Shown here one piece after another: positions 1 to 11,300 of a stretch of DNA of 64,000 bases. Origin of the DNA: Lycocorax pyrrhopterus obiensis (Eukaryota > Chordata > Aves > Passeriformes > Paradisaeidae); the NCBI GenBank assembly GCA_014706295.1, contig JACSVZ010000014.1:71852424-71916423 (forward strand). Direction: 5' to 3'. A program made the translations under genes and the position numbers. The notes beneath the pieces were generated by a model. It had not been told where the DNA came from, made no database searches, and saw only the letters and a list, made by a program, of their open reading frames with translations. The stretch's first letter is position 1. Each line of letters starts with the position of its first letter.

Positions 1-900
1 AATATTATGAATAAACAAAAAAGAAATTTTTTCTAATGAAGAAGCTTGTTTTTACATTTAACCAGTACCCCCGAATGGTAGCATTCCTTATCCATTACAG
101 GAAATAGAAAATAAGTTTCATAGCCATGAGTTGAAACTAATTTGCAAGACCAGATTTTCATGTTAGTGTTTTTGAAAAACAACCATTCTTTTAAAATTGA
201 GCAGTAATGTAACATCTTATATCATTTTCATTTTAATTAAATTTTAGCATATACTGCCTTATTTCCTTGCATTTAATTTTGCTATCAGTTGATTTGAGGC
301 AGTTTTTGAATTATTATTATTTTCCCTGGCATGATTTTGTTATTAAAAAATTACAAGACTATGTACTGGAAAAATCATTTGTAAATGAAAATGGCTTTCT
401 ACTTTTAGTCTCTGTGATAGCTTCGTTTAGTAAATATTGCAGTATCAAATACTGAAATGGATAATCACTTATAGAATCAGTGTTTCATATGTGTTTTTCA
501 TACAAGAGAATTTGTCACAGTAAGATCTTTGGTTGTCTAAACACATTACTCGCAGAGTTTTCTGAATTTCCTCCGGAGGAAACAAACATTCTGCCAGAGG
601 GAGAAAAAGGAGGCCCGATTATGTGTAGGATAAAATGAATCTTTGTGTTTAAACCAGATAACTTTCAATGTATGCAAGCCAAGTAATGAATATGCAATGC
701 AGAAATACCCTGGTGAAAGGCTGAAACTGCCTCTTACTTCTATGTAAGACCAAAATATTTTTAACACATAGTGCAATTCTTTCCCCCAAAACCATATCAC
801 GCAAATATGTGTAACTACACAGTCTACTGGGTAACAAAATGTTGTTAAGAATCAATGCAGACTTCAGTTTGCACAACAATCTGGGGCAGCACCAGCTCTA
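1..900 (-). other. Putative 3' UTR and flank of the candidate exon
   Basis: AT-rich sequence without recognisable repeats. If the 901-1187 exon is real, this is its 3' UTR on the minus strand. No AATAAA was seen on that strand here. ATTAAA-type signals occur around 232-237 and 272-277. Open frames in this stretch are short and lack coding character. Confidence 0.3.
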
Positions 901-1187
901 TTAATGGCCAGGTAATTTTATTTCTTGAAATACAACGCAGCAATGTGTCTTTACAGAATCAATAGCTTCTCTGATTACAGCTAGCATGGCTCTCAAGTCA
1001 GGCTGCAAATGCCATGCAATTATACTCCAAGGCACTATTTCTGCCTCTTGTGCCACCTCTTCTGGAGGCTCAATCATCCAAACATCTCCTCCAAGCTCCA
1101 ACAGAGACAGGTAACTCATTTCATCCCGAGATTTCAAGGGTCGCCAAGCCAGGAAAGACGCAGCACCAACAACCTGTGGTGTATCTT
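901..1187 (-). CDS. Candidate terminal coding exon of an unidentified protein
   Basis: Seen: on the minus strand a pyrimidine-leaning stretch ends in ATTAG just before 1187. An open frame follows for about 95 codons to a TAA stop at 901-903. It carries the last two bases of a split codon, so intron phase is 1. The frame reads from DTPQVVGAAS through WMIEPPEEVAQEAE to a C-terminus of EIKLPGH. First codon positions are unusually rich in G (GTT, GCT, GAA, GAG, GAT), as real coding sequence tends to be. Residues are balanced and globular-looking, with an acidic patch and an amphipathic leucine-rich stretch, and no low-complexity sequence. A possible ATTAAA polyadenylation signal lies far downstream near 272-277. 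Inference: the last exon of a minus-strand gene whose body lies at higher coordinates. I do not recognise the family. It could also be a decayed pseudogene exon, since expression cannot be judged. Confidence 0.5.
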
Positions 1188-1547
1188 CTAATTAAAAACA
1201 CGAGAAAAACTTTAGCTTGGATGTCCACCTGCCATCCATTAACACTGCATTACTGGAATATAAAAAGTAAAACCACAAAAAAATTCCCCTCCTATAAATA
1301 TCTGCTTGATTCAGTGGAAAGTGACTGCCATCATTTGTTCCCCTTGAGTGCATAAAAATTGCTGCCTGTTAGCTCTTTGGTTCCTGCAATTGCTAGAGAG
1401 TTTTGAAGCCTTTTCTCTGGCATGAAAGTCTCTTTTATGATGGATTATTTTCAGTCAGATAGTCCAGAGATTCAAATTTAAACCGATCGGTGTGCTTATT
1501 GCTTGACTCCAAAGATTAAATGGCAACTGAGCTGAGATTAGGCTCAC

Positions 1548-1640
1548 CACTCTGTACTCGAACTTAGTTTCCAACGAAGGGCTGAAAATAGCTATTATTG
1601 TTCCACCGGCCTGAAATGCTGGATGGGTGCTTAGCAAGTT
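1548..1640 (-). CDS. Weak candidate internal exon upstream of the 901-1187 exon
   Basis: Seen: on the minus strand TTATTACAG precedes 1640 and GTG|GTGAGC follows 1548, bounding 31 open codons in phase 0-0 (reads NLLSTHPAFQ... to ...KFEYRV). The other two frames of this stretch contain stops. The pyrimidine tract before the acceptor is poor. Phase 0 does not match the best acceptor at 1188. It would match a second acceptor 13 bases further in (CCACAG|GTT). It is offered only because it sits just upstream of the stronger candidate exon on the same strand. A chance frame is quite possible. Confidence 0.2.
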
Positions 1641-2918
1641 CTGTAATAAAGTACACAATTCTCCTTTTTTCCCCCCTTATCTCTCCCCATAATGACATAC
1701 AGTTCATTTTGTTGCAGTTTATTGGCAGGCGTTGTAGGTTCGACCAACAAAATCAATACCCAGGGCTGGATCCTGCACATTCACTGGGCAATTTGGAGAC
1801 TTGCAGGAGTTTTATGTTAAGAATTTGCAGAAGAGATACAGTGCCCTGGTAACTAGAAACAAATCTTAGACCTTAAGCTTATCCCAATTCTAGACAGGAG
1901 GAACTGGACAGACACATTAATAATGTCTACTAAAGCATTTTGGACCTGAAAAGTGCACATATATTGTTGCCCTGTCTCTAAATTCTCTTTCTCTGTCTGT
2001 CTCTAGGCTTGACATAACAATTTTCATTTCTTCTTCAGGGAAAAATGTACTTAAATTGCTGTTTCTTCTGTGTTTCGGAGTCCTTAGGTCAATGTTCACA
2101 GCATTTTAAAAACGAGAATTTTGCTCTTATAACTTTTGAGGTGCCACAATGATTTGTTAGGTCTTTGGCACAAAAAGAAGCAACAGGTGAAAACAGAAAA
2201 TACTTAGATTTTTATTTAAATTTTTTAGGTGAAAAGAATTCTTTCCTTTTACCCTCTAGGCTAAAAGCAATTAAATACATAGTTATCATTGGCATTCACA
2301 TTTATTTTTCAAAATTGCTATGAAATACACGCAAGCATGTAAAGGAAGTAACCTAGAGATTCCTACGATTTGTTAAAAATCCTGAAACCTTTTAAAGTAT
2401 AAAATATCTGTGTGTGAGAAGATACTTGTAAAGGAAATAAGGCAGAGCAAGCAGTGGGGCAAGCACCATGAACTCAGGTGATCTAGACAGATAAACTAAC
2501 CATAAACCAAAGGCAATGACCACAAAAGTCAAGGGTCACCATGAGAAACTGGTTTAGATTCTGGTTTAGAGTCCAATCTTAATGAAAAATGGATGGAGGA
2601 TGGGAAAGACACAAATCCCTGATTTCAGTAAGGGCTATATTATCAATCTGAAATGCATTATGCAGCAGATTTCTTTTTCCACGTTGCTCTTCATCAAAAA
2701 ATCAGCAGAAATATGGCCAAATTTATCCCACAGGAATTCTTTTCTCAGAGTGGCTGACTGAATTTCAGTGATAATAAAGTCAACATCTCTAAATTTTGAT
2801 TTTTTTTTCTGTTTCTTTTGTTTCCTTGTGAAGAAAAGCAAGTGCTAAATCTCAATATCTATATTGGGTACCTCACTACAGATGCTGATGTTAAGCAGTC
2901 TCTCACTTTATGAAATTT
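1641..2918. other. AT-rich DNA, no gene recognised
   Basis: No repeat family, RNA gene or exon with convincing splice sites and coding composition was recognised. Short open frames on both strands are biased toward F, K, N and S, as expected for AT-rich noncoding DNA. Confidence 0.5.
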
Positions 2919-3025
2919 ATATAGCAAAAGTAACCCATATATAAAAAAATATATATTACCCATATATAGCAAAAGTAACAAAAAAAAGAACAACAAAAAA
3001 CCCCACGACCCCCACAAACTCCCAC
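2919..3025. repeat. Short direct duplication followed by A/C-rich tract
   Basis: The 16-mer ATATAGCAAAAGTAAC occurs near 2919-2934 and again near 2963-2978, with AT-rich spacer between. This indicates a local duplication of about 44 bp. The second copy runs straight into an A/C-rich stretch (AACAACAAAAAACCCC and similar) to about 3025. That is a small example of the A/C tracts found elsewhere in the window. Confidence 0.65.
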
Positions 3026-3291
3026 AAGCTTGTAATGAAAAATCCTAACCATCCTTAACTATGGATACATTCTCATATTAAGACATTTTTCTTTTCTATG
3101 GTTTCTTTTTTCCCCACAAAATGTATAACAGAAGTGCATTAATCTATATGGTGTTCAGGTTTATTGCCAAAAGTTTTATTGCTGCAATTTTGTCATGCAT
3201 TTTTAACATTTATAGTTGAAATATGGGACACTTTCTTTTCTAGATAATGCAGGGGGGGTTTTTTGGTAAGGGTTTAACTTTCTGTTCTGAG

Positions 3292-3331
3292 CATATATAT
3301 ATATATATATAAATATCTACATATATATATC
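3292..3331. repeat. AT dinucleotide microsatellite
   Basis: Two blocks of alternating AT separated by AAATATCTAC. A simple slippage-prone repeat. Confidence 0.85.
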
Positions 3332-6300
3332 TCACAGGTTTTCTACCAAAGAGACAAAATATTACCAAACTAAAGAAGTGCTGCACTGCAAAACAGTGAC
3401 ACATGGGAAAGCAAAGATTCTGACCAGCTGAAATGTGATGGATTCAAGAGAACTGGAATTAGAAAAGGCATTTCCTGGGTTTGTCTGTGACAGCAGGGAC
3501 ATATATAAAAATAAGAATAATCATCAAAACTTGCTTAAAAGTTCTGCGTTGTTTTATATTTAGAAGTTTTAGAAGAGAGAATTTGCATGAGGGGCCTCTG
3601 ACTTGGAAAATCTTGTTTTCATTTCAGCCTGATGGCTTGGATTTAATGACTGATAAAGCCACCTTTTCTTCCTCTATGTGCAAGTTTTCAGAATTACAAA
3701 GAGAGAATGAGGTGTGGCCCTTCCTTGTTTTACTGATGTGCTCATAATTTTACAGTTTTATACTTGGGATTCAAATTTGCTGAGCTCTGGTTTTAAAACA
3801 CGTACTTTTCACATAGACAAATGAGAGAAAACAAAAAAAACAAAAAAACCCAAACTGATTTTTGAACCAAAGTTTGCTTCTCAGATGCCTGAATGTCCAC
3901 GTTTTGATTCTCCCCACGGACAAAGAGCCCAAAGTGGTGAGCTCTGTCCAGGAGTTGTAAGCTTTATTCTGTGATCAAATCACTCTAAAATTATTTGTAA
4001 AGCAGCCAGGCAGCTACAAGTTAGTGCTGCTGTTCAATGGGAAGTGACTCTAAAAACCATATATATCCGTTTTCCACAGGAGTTTAATGGCAAAAAATAC
4101 AGCAGGAAAAAACCAAAAAAGAGCACTTAGCATAAATCAATTCCCTAAAAAGATTGAACTAAGTGAGGTCATATTTGGCAACTGTCTTTTGTCCAGAAAT
4201 TGGAGGGGTTTTTTCCCCTCCAAGGAAAACAGCTTCTTTAGTAATATTGAACAATTTAGCTAAATCTATAATGCATTTATTTCTGTTGTGCCCAGATGAA
4301 CAGAGATCCTCATTCTCTAGAGATAACATGATTCCAGGGTAATATGCAGAAGACTCTAAAGCAAACAAATAAAAAAACCCCTTCAACTTTCTGTGCTAAA
4401 CTCAAACTGCCCAGGGCCTCTTCTAGGATTAAACAGAAATTGTCATTATTTTTGAACACAGAATTTACAAAGATTGTGAAGCTTTGCCAAAAACCCGCCC
4501 TCTGAATCTTAACCTGCTTCCTCATGGCAATCTATGTGTTTAAACTTCACAGAGGGTACAGAATTTATCTTTAAGTAAATAAATTTATGACTGCCGACCG
4601 CATATCGTAATAGAGTTTTCCACTCTAAAGGGAACAGCAAAGTAATGTGAAAAATAATCAGTTATTGAGAAAGTACAGACTTTATTTTTAAAAGAATTCT
4701 TGAAAAATGATTTCTCAATTTTCTTCTGCTGTCTTCTGCCAACCGAGCTGAGGTAAAAAAGATAAAAATAAAGGAAGAAAATTTGAAGCGTAAACGAGAG
4801 GCTCAGCCCATCAGAAGCTGAAAGTGTGGGCAAAAAACAAACGTTTTAAGCAAATTCAATTTTTACACGGATGAGATTTCCCTCAACTCAGTGTTGTTAC
4901 AGGAAAACAAAGACACAAAGTGTGGGCCAAGCCTCCATTAGGTGATGGGTGCTCTTCATGTATGGAGTGATGTAAAAAATCTCCCATCTTTTTTTTTTTT
5001 TTTTTTTTTTTGGTGCCTTTGTTCCTTTTGGTCCCTGGGTTTTTACAATTGCTGAATGTTTCATGAATGAAAAACATTTTCTTCATCTCCTTACACTCTG
5101 AATAAGCAGTTATACATCTGCCATGAGTTTGACAAGTATTGAAGAGATTTGCTCCTAAATGTTACACTTCACTGAAGTCGGGAGCACATACAGATCCTTT
5201 ATTGCGGGTTCATGTAATTTTAATTTTTTTTCTTTAATTACTTTGGAAACTCAACAGTTCTGTATGAGTACTTCAAAATGAAAAAAATGCTTTTATGTTT
5301 TTTATCACTAAGACTTAGGCAACTTGAGAGATCAAATGAGTCATAATCTGGAATTCACTAAAGGCTTTTCATTTCTTTCTTCTTTACCAGAGCAAGTAAT
5401 GGAAATTTGTGTCTGTTTAGCTAATGAAAAATACATTTGAAAAGAGTAAATACTCATAGAAGCAATATGATTAAATGCATATAACAATTTAAAATAAATC
5501 ATGCTGATTGAGGTCTAACGTTACAAAGTAATGCTTCCCAGCCTGCTAAAAAACTTTCTTTACAGTTAATTCTTGTCTATCTTTTCCATATAAGCCTCCA
5601 CTCTTTTTGATCAGTGTAACTTTTGTAACCATACAGACACTCCTTCTTATGCAAAACTTTGTATTCAGTGAATTTTTATATCATGTATTCACTGCTATTT
5701 AGTTATTAGATTTCCTGTTTTGTCTTGTTTTCATTACAAAACCCCCAGCTTTTGGTGTTTTGCTTGGCAGACCTCCCAGACACACGTGGGAGACATTTCA
5801 AAGACCACTCTTTGAAAGATCAGCCCTGAAACAGTGACATGAGAGCTTCCACAATATACATAATGTGTTGATGAATTATTTTATATCAGCCATAAAGTAA
5901 TGTAATATCCCCTTATTGAGAAATTCATCTGTTTCATTTATGTGAATTCAGAAGAGGGAAATGGCACTTGAGAGGCCTCAGCCTCAAAGTCCAGGCTGAG
6001 AACACTCTAATTCTGGTGTTTCAGACCTAAGCAAGAATGTACATCCCTGAGAAACTTCTCTTGTTTCTTTCTAGCCCTATCAGTTAATTTAAAGAAAACC
6101 CCAAAAAACCAAAATAAACTCAAAATAATTAACTTGTCTTATTCTATTCTTCTAGACCATTGAGCCTACACTGGTTATACGCAGCACTCTGAGCCAGAAA
6201 ATCACAAATAACTTTTCAAGACCCTTTTTTAGTTTCCAGGTATGAAATAACCAAGTGCAGTTACATCCACTATAAACAATGCTGTCAGTGAAGCAGGGAC

Positions 6301-8279
6301 TCTAAGAGACCAGGTAAAATGCAGCTTCCCATGAAGACAAAATGCTTTAAAAATATCTATTTATTGTCTAAAAGAGTGGAGATATTTCACACAAACTCAG
6401 CTGTCCTGCCATCATATGAGTACCAGTGTGTGCTGGAGAGAAAAAAAAATAAAATATCTGCAGCAGAGTCAGATAAAGGAAGAACAAAATAGGATTGTTC
6501 TTACCCTTCTGGATTGTGCCTATTGTGTAGTCACACAGTGTCTACTAAATATTCTGCAAATTTTGTATGGTCACCAGAGTTTCGGGTTGGGTAGTGGCAA
6601 CAATTGTTCCCAGCTTTAGGCAAAATCATCAAACTTATAGAAACAGCCTTTTTTTTTTTTTTTTTCTGCTATTAATTCTGTGGTTCCTCATTTGTTTGCC
6701 AAGGCCATATTTTCCTATTTAAATTTCATCTCTTTGCATTTGTACTTTTAATTATGAGGCCGACAGAGAAGCTCTTGTTGAACAGGTGTACGGCTGTTTT
6801 ATTGGTTTATTTATCAAACAAAACACAGCTTACAGCTGTGGTGGGCATTTTGCCCTGTAACTTGAATGGTATTCAGTGATACAATCAACTGTTGTATCAC
6901 CAGGTCTGCAACAGAATGGAAGAATTTGGGATTAATTCATTAATGATTTGGTACAATTAAAATAAAATTAAAAGAAGTTCTATGCAATTTTTAGGTGAAA
7001 ACAGGTAAAAGGCCTCATCTTCTTTCTGCATTCATGCTTTAGTAGGTATCAGAAATAGCTGCATGCATGGGTCAAACTGCTAAGAAATTGTTTGTTCCTT
7101 CACATTGAAATTTAAGCTCTAGTATTTGAAAAATACGGTGAGATAAAGTTAACCTGCCCGTTGCCACCAAGCATCAAGCAATCAGCTCACTTAAACCTTC
7201 TTATTTCACTGTTACATCCAACCTTCTTTTCCAGCTGCTGCTCCTGAAAGAAGATTATAAGGAGAGATTTTTTGAAAGACAATTTTTCTGATCACCAGCT
7301 TTCCTTAAGCCCTTGGCATAATGAGTGCTCACTCGTTTTTTTTTTCTTCCCCATTTGCAGAGGGTGAGCTGCTGTGGTCATGACCTTGAGCCTCAAAAAG
7401 TTGCACAACAGGTGCAGCAGCACCAAAAAGAGTTTCATAGATAACTTCATGCCTACGGACATTGATGCATGTGCCACTTGGCACCAGGGAATTTAAGAGA
7501 ATAATAAGGTGCCTGCTTTTACTTTTAAAAGGCAGTGACGTGCAGGAAATGATTGATTACAACAGGGAGAATTGCATAACACAACGTCCTCCTGACTAGA
7601 TAAGTGTATTAAGAATGTGAGAAAGAGCAGTGGGTGATATATAGGAAAATAAATGTGAGTTCACAGTGCAGGAGCAGTGGAAAGCAAGCAAAAGCCTCTG
7701 CTGTTCTCAGACGTGCACGGAGGGAGAGTTTCAGGTAAGAAATGGCAGGGTGGATAGAGCTGTCCTGCACAGAACTGGTTATAAATCCACCTAAACTTCA
7801 TCACAATTATCTGCAGTTTGCATTACAGTGTGAACCCTTAATCCCAACATAAAAGGCTAGATCCTTAGTCCAAAATGGGACATAATATAAGGCACTGTAG
7901 GAAATGCGGGATTAATAATAAAAAAGGAGCTTAAGAGCAACCAGAGAGCACTGGCTGCTTTGGTGATAGCTAGCAATTCCAACAGCAGGGTTTCACAACA
8001 TTTCAGTGAGAATTATGGCAAAGATCGTTTTTCTTTCCCACTTCCAGTGTTTCTTGGGAGCCATTCCAAGGCTATGCAGGGAAGTTTGTAAGGATATTTG
8101 ACTGGCAATAGCTTTTTGGAGGATCTTCTCAGTGTACTTGTAGTAATTAATATCTGAGGGTTTGAGGACGGTAAAGTAGCCAAAATCAGTAAATATTGGT
8201 GTAGAATTAATCCCTTTATCCTGTTTTTTGTGACAAAAAAATGGATTTTTTTGGCAATATTTGAAACTGGTGTGCACTG
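3332..8279. other. AT-rich DNA, no gene recognised
   Basis: About 5 kb with no recognised element. It holds homopolymer T runs at 4989-5011 and 6649-6665 and a small A/C-rich patch near 6096-6123. Open frames are below 100 codons and are not coding-like. Confidence 0.5.
4989..5011. repeat. Poly(T) run of 23 bases
   Basis: Uninterrupted T homopolymer on the plus strand. Comparable runs occur at 6649-6665, 41166-41183 (as A), 49682-49699 and 54598-54614. No retroposon body was recognised next to it. Confidence 0.9.
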
Positions 8280-8368
8280 GTGTTCTTGTTTAGCTGAGAC
8301 GGAGTTAATTTTCTTCCTGGTAGCTGGTACACTCCTGTGATTTGGATTTAGGATGGAAAAACTGGTCA
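8280..8368 (+). mobile_element. Fragment of an avian ERVL-type LTR
   Basis: Seen: TAGCTGAGACGGAGTTAATT, then TTCTTCCTGGTAGCTGGTAC, then TTTGGATTTAGGATG. Established knowledge: this order of motifs matches my recollection of the 5' part of a very common avian ERVL-type long terminal repeat (GTTAATTTTCTTCC followed by TAGCTGGTAC and TTTGGATTTAGGATG). The match stops near 8368, so this is a truncated, mutated solo-LTR fragment. No internal retroviral genes were recognised. Family assignment is from memory of the motif. Confidence 0.6.
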
Positions 8369-11300
8369 ACTTTGAATCATGCTCCTCAGTGAACACTAGG
8401 AAGGGACGAGAGTAAAGGGAAAATATGGGAAATACGCAAGCAGAGTTAGCTGTGCATCCAAAGAGAAGTGACAAACAGGATCACCTTTTTTTTTTCCAAC
8501 CAGAAGGAAACAGGTCTGCACCAAGCAGAGAGATATTTTTTTTAAATCTGCATGAAAAGGATAGCTGAACCCGGTGGTAAATTAGGTTACCTGGTGATAA
8601 TGAGCAAAAGTGAAAAGGGTAATAAATCAAGAAGAGCGCAAGCAACACTCTCTAGATGAGATTGCAGCTTGGGGAGGATAAGAACAAACTGAATTTTGAT
8701 GAGGCACGTTTTGGTAGAGTGCAGGAAGCCACGCTGGAAAGCTTCTGAAACACCACTGAATTCTAACTCCATTAGTAACTGAGAGATACAAATCCAGACA
8801 GCCATTTCTAGCAACACCTTTAGTAAGACATGAAAAGGAGATAAGACAGAACCATATATCGGGAGATTTATGTTATCTGTCTGTCCTTTCCGATTACTCA
8901 TGCACGTTCTCAGGCTGAAGGGGGAACTTTCATTGCCGCCATAAATTACCACCTCACGAGTATACATCCTGCCATTTATCCACCCTGGGCAGCCCTGCAC
9001 CCCTGGAGGAATTCCTGTCCTCTCCCTGGAACTCCTCGTGGAGTTGGGCGACCTGGTGCCACTGACAGGCACGGGATGAGGGGAATCATCCTGAGTCAAC
9101 CTCATTAAAACTCCTCTTTCAGTCTGCAGCCTCAAATCCTCCCCATCATCAACGGGACAAGCACCTGAGGATCCAGACTCCTGAGCTCTGCAGAGAACAG
9201 TTAATCAACCTTCTGTAAAGATTTTTACAAAGGTTCCCGAATTTTTGAGGGGGAACACCCCAATATTTTCTCTCCTAATGCATAAGAAGCTCTAAAATTT
9301 GAACGCTTTTACTGATTTTTGCTGACTGCTTTCAATATTTGTGTACAACCTCATTGCTAAGATCATTTAATTTGAAGCCATTATTTTCCATCAGAATTAC
9401 AAGTAGTCCTCTAATATCTATGCCTTAGCTGAGAAACAGAATGTGAGATAAAGACCAGAAATATTTATTTATGTGGTCTTTTATTCATTTATTTATTTAG
9501 AATGGTATTTAATTATTTAGATATTTTAGAACATATTTGGCTCAGGAAAAAATTTACTCCCAAATTGCCTACAAGTAAACCAAATATTGAACAACCAGGA
9601 AGATCAGCTACACTTTAAATAATAAGAAATCTCAGGTTTTAATAATTTTTTCCTTTGCAGAAGTCTTTCTAAAAATTTGCTATAGCCTGGGCCTGGCAGA
9701 CCCTTCAGAAGTAATTCTCTATTAAAAAAAATAAGAATGCTTTGAAGAACTCTCATTGTATTTTCATCAGGATTCCTGCCCTCACACCCTTTTCTCCTTC
9801 CAACACCACCCTGAAACCTCAGTCCTTATTTTTCTAAAGTTGTGTTGAGGTTGGAAAAAGGAAGAGAAAAGAAAGGAACTAAAAGCTCATCTTTAGTTTC
9901 CCATGTGAGGGTTGTACACTGGAAACATTAAATTCTCTCTTTCCTGCCCAAGAAGAGACTGAATTTTCAGAAGCACCTGAGCACGTTTAGTTTGTGATAC
10001 CAGCTTTGACACGGGAAAAGATAGCAGCATATGGGTGTGATCCTCAATGGTAAAGGCATCAAGTCCTGAAATGGGAAAAATAACAATTTTTTTCCTCTTT
10101 CTGCTGTGCTCATCTCTTGATAACAAAGCTTATGCAGAATTTTAGGAAATGCAGGGAAGGATTAGAAATCAGAATCTTATTTAGGGATGCTAAATTATGC
10201 AACTATTTTCTTGGGGGAAGAAAACACAGAAATGTTGCACATGGTTTAACCAATTATTACAGACAAAGTGAATAATTTAGGGGTTTTTTATGTGGTTTTC
10301 CCCTCTCCACTTCTTTCTGCCTAATTGTGATTTAAATTCCTGACCCTTCCCTGCTTTGGTAGGGAAAGATGTCAATTAAGCTAGATTTAACCTCAAAATA
10401 CGTGCTTTTGGCAAAAGGAACTAAGAATGTAAGGAAAGAATATGTATTTTTATAAAAAGCAATTCATAAATGGAAAGAAATCAATTGCTTATGTGAGACA
10501 ATTAGATTATTTATAACTGGATAAAATTAGACAGAAAGTGTAGGCTGTGTGTTCGGGGAAAACAGAAGAGTTTAGACGTAATTATTTTTATTTTACCCAA
10601 AATTTTACTGGTTTTCCTCAAGTTATTATATTACATTATTCCCTTATCAACAGAAAAACAATACTTAATAGAATAGTGACAGTTTTTTCCTAAATATCCA
10701 GGTTCTTTATTCTGTCATTCTTCCTTTGAGTTGTACATAGGCCTTCCACCAGTGTCCATAAAAACATAAGAAAGAAGCTGAAATCCTAATTTCTGCATTT
10801 TCAGAGTCGTAATATTTTACTCCATCCAACGTGTTTCCTCTCTGTCTCCCCTTCTAAACAGGGCTGACCCATGTGCCTGTGCTACTGAAGTCTCAGCATT
10901 TCCAAGGATCTCTCAACTCTGAGGTACTCTTTTCTTATCTCTCTGTTGGTTCTCCACTCCTCCAAAAACATTCTTCTTCCTGAATTTTCCTCATTGAACT
11001 TCCTTGAGCTTTTTCCTCAACCTGCTGCCCATGAAGGAAGGGAAACTGGGGCTCACAGACACTTGTTCCTTTGAAGAGGATGAATTTGAGGATGGAACCG
11101 TCCCAGGATGTTGTTAATGTTTTCTCTAGGTATTTGTTCTTGTGTTGATTTTCAGTAAATAAAATTGAAGAGTTTTTGTATCGAGAGGCTCAATGAACCC
11201 CTTTTGTTCACATTTTAAATGTAATTCCACAATAGAAGGAGGCCAACTGGTAAAAAATCAAGTCAGAAATGAAGGCCTGATACGATTTGCATGTTGATAA

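Noticed and set aside
1731..1760. GTAGGTTCGACC resembling a tRNA T-arm/B box
   Set aside because: No matching A box or cloverleaf could be built around it.
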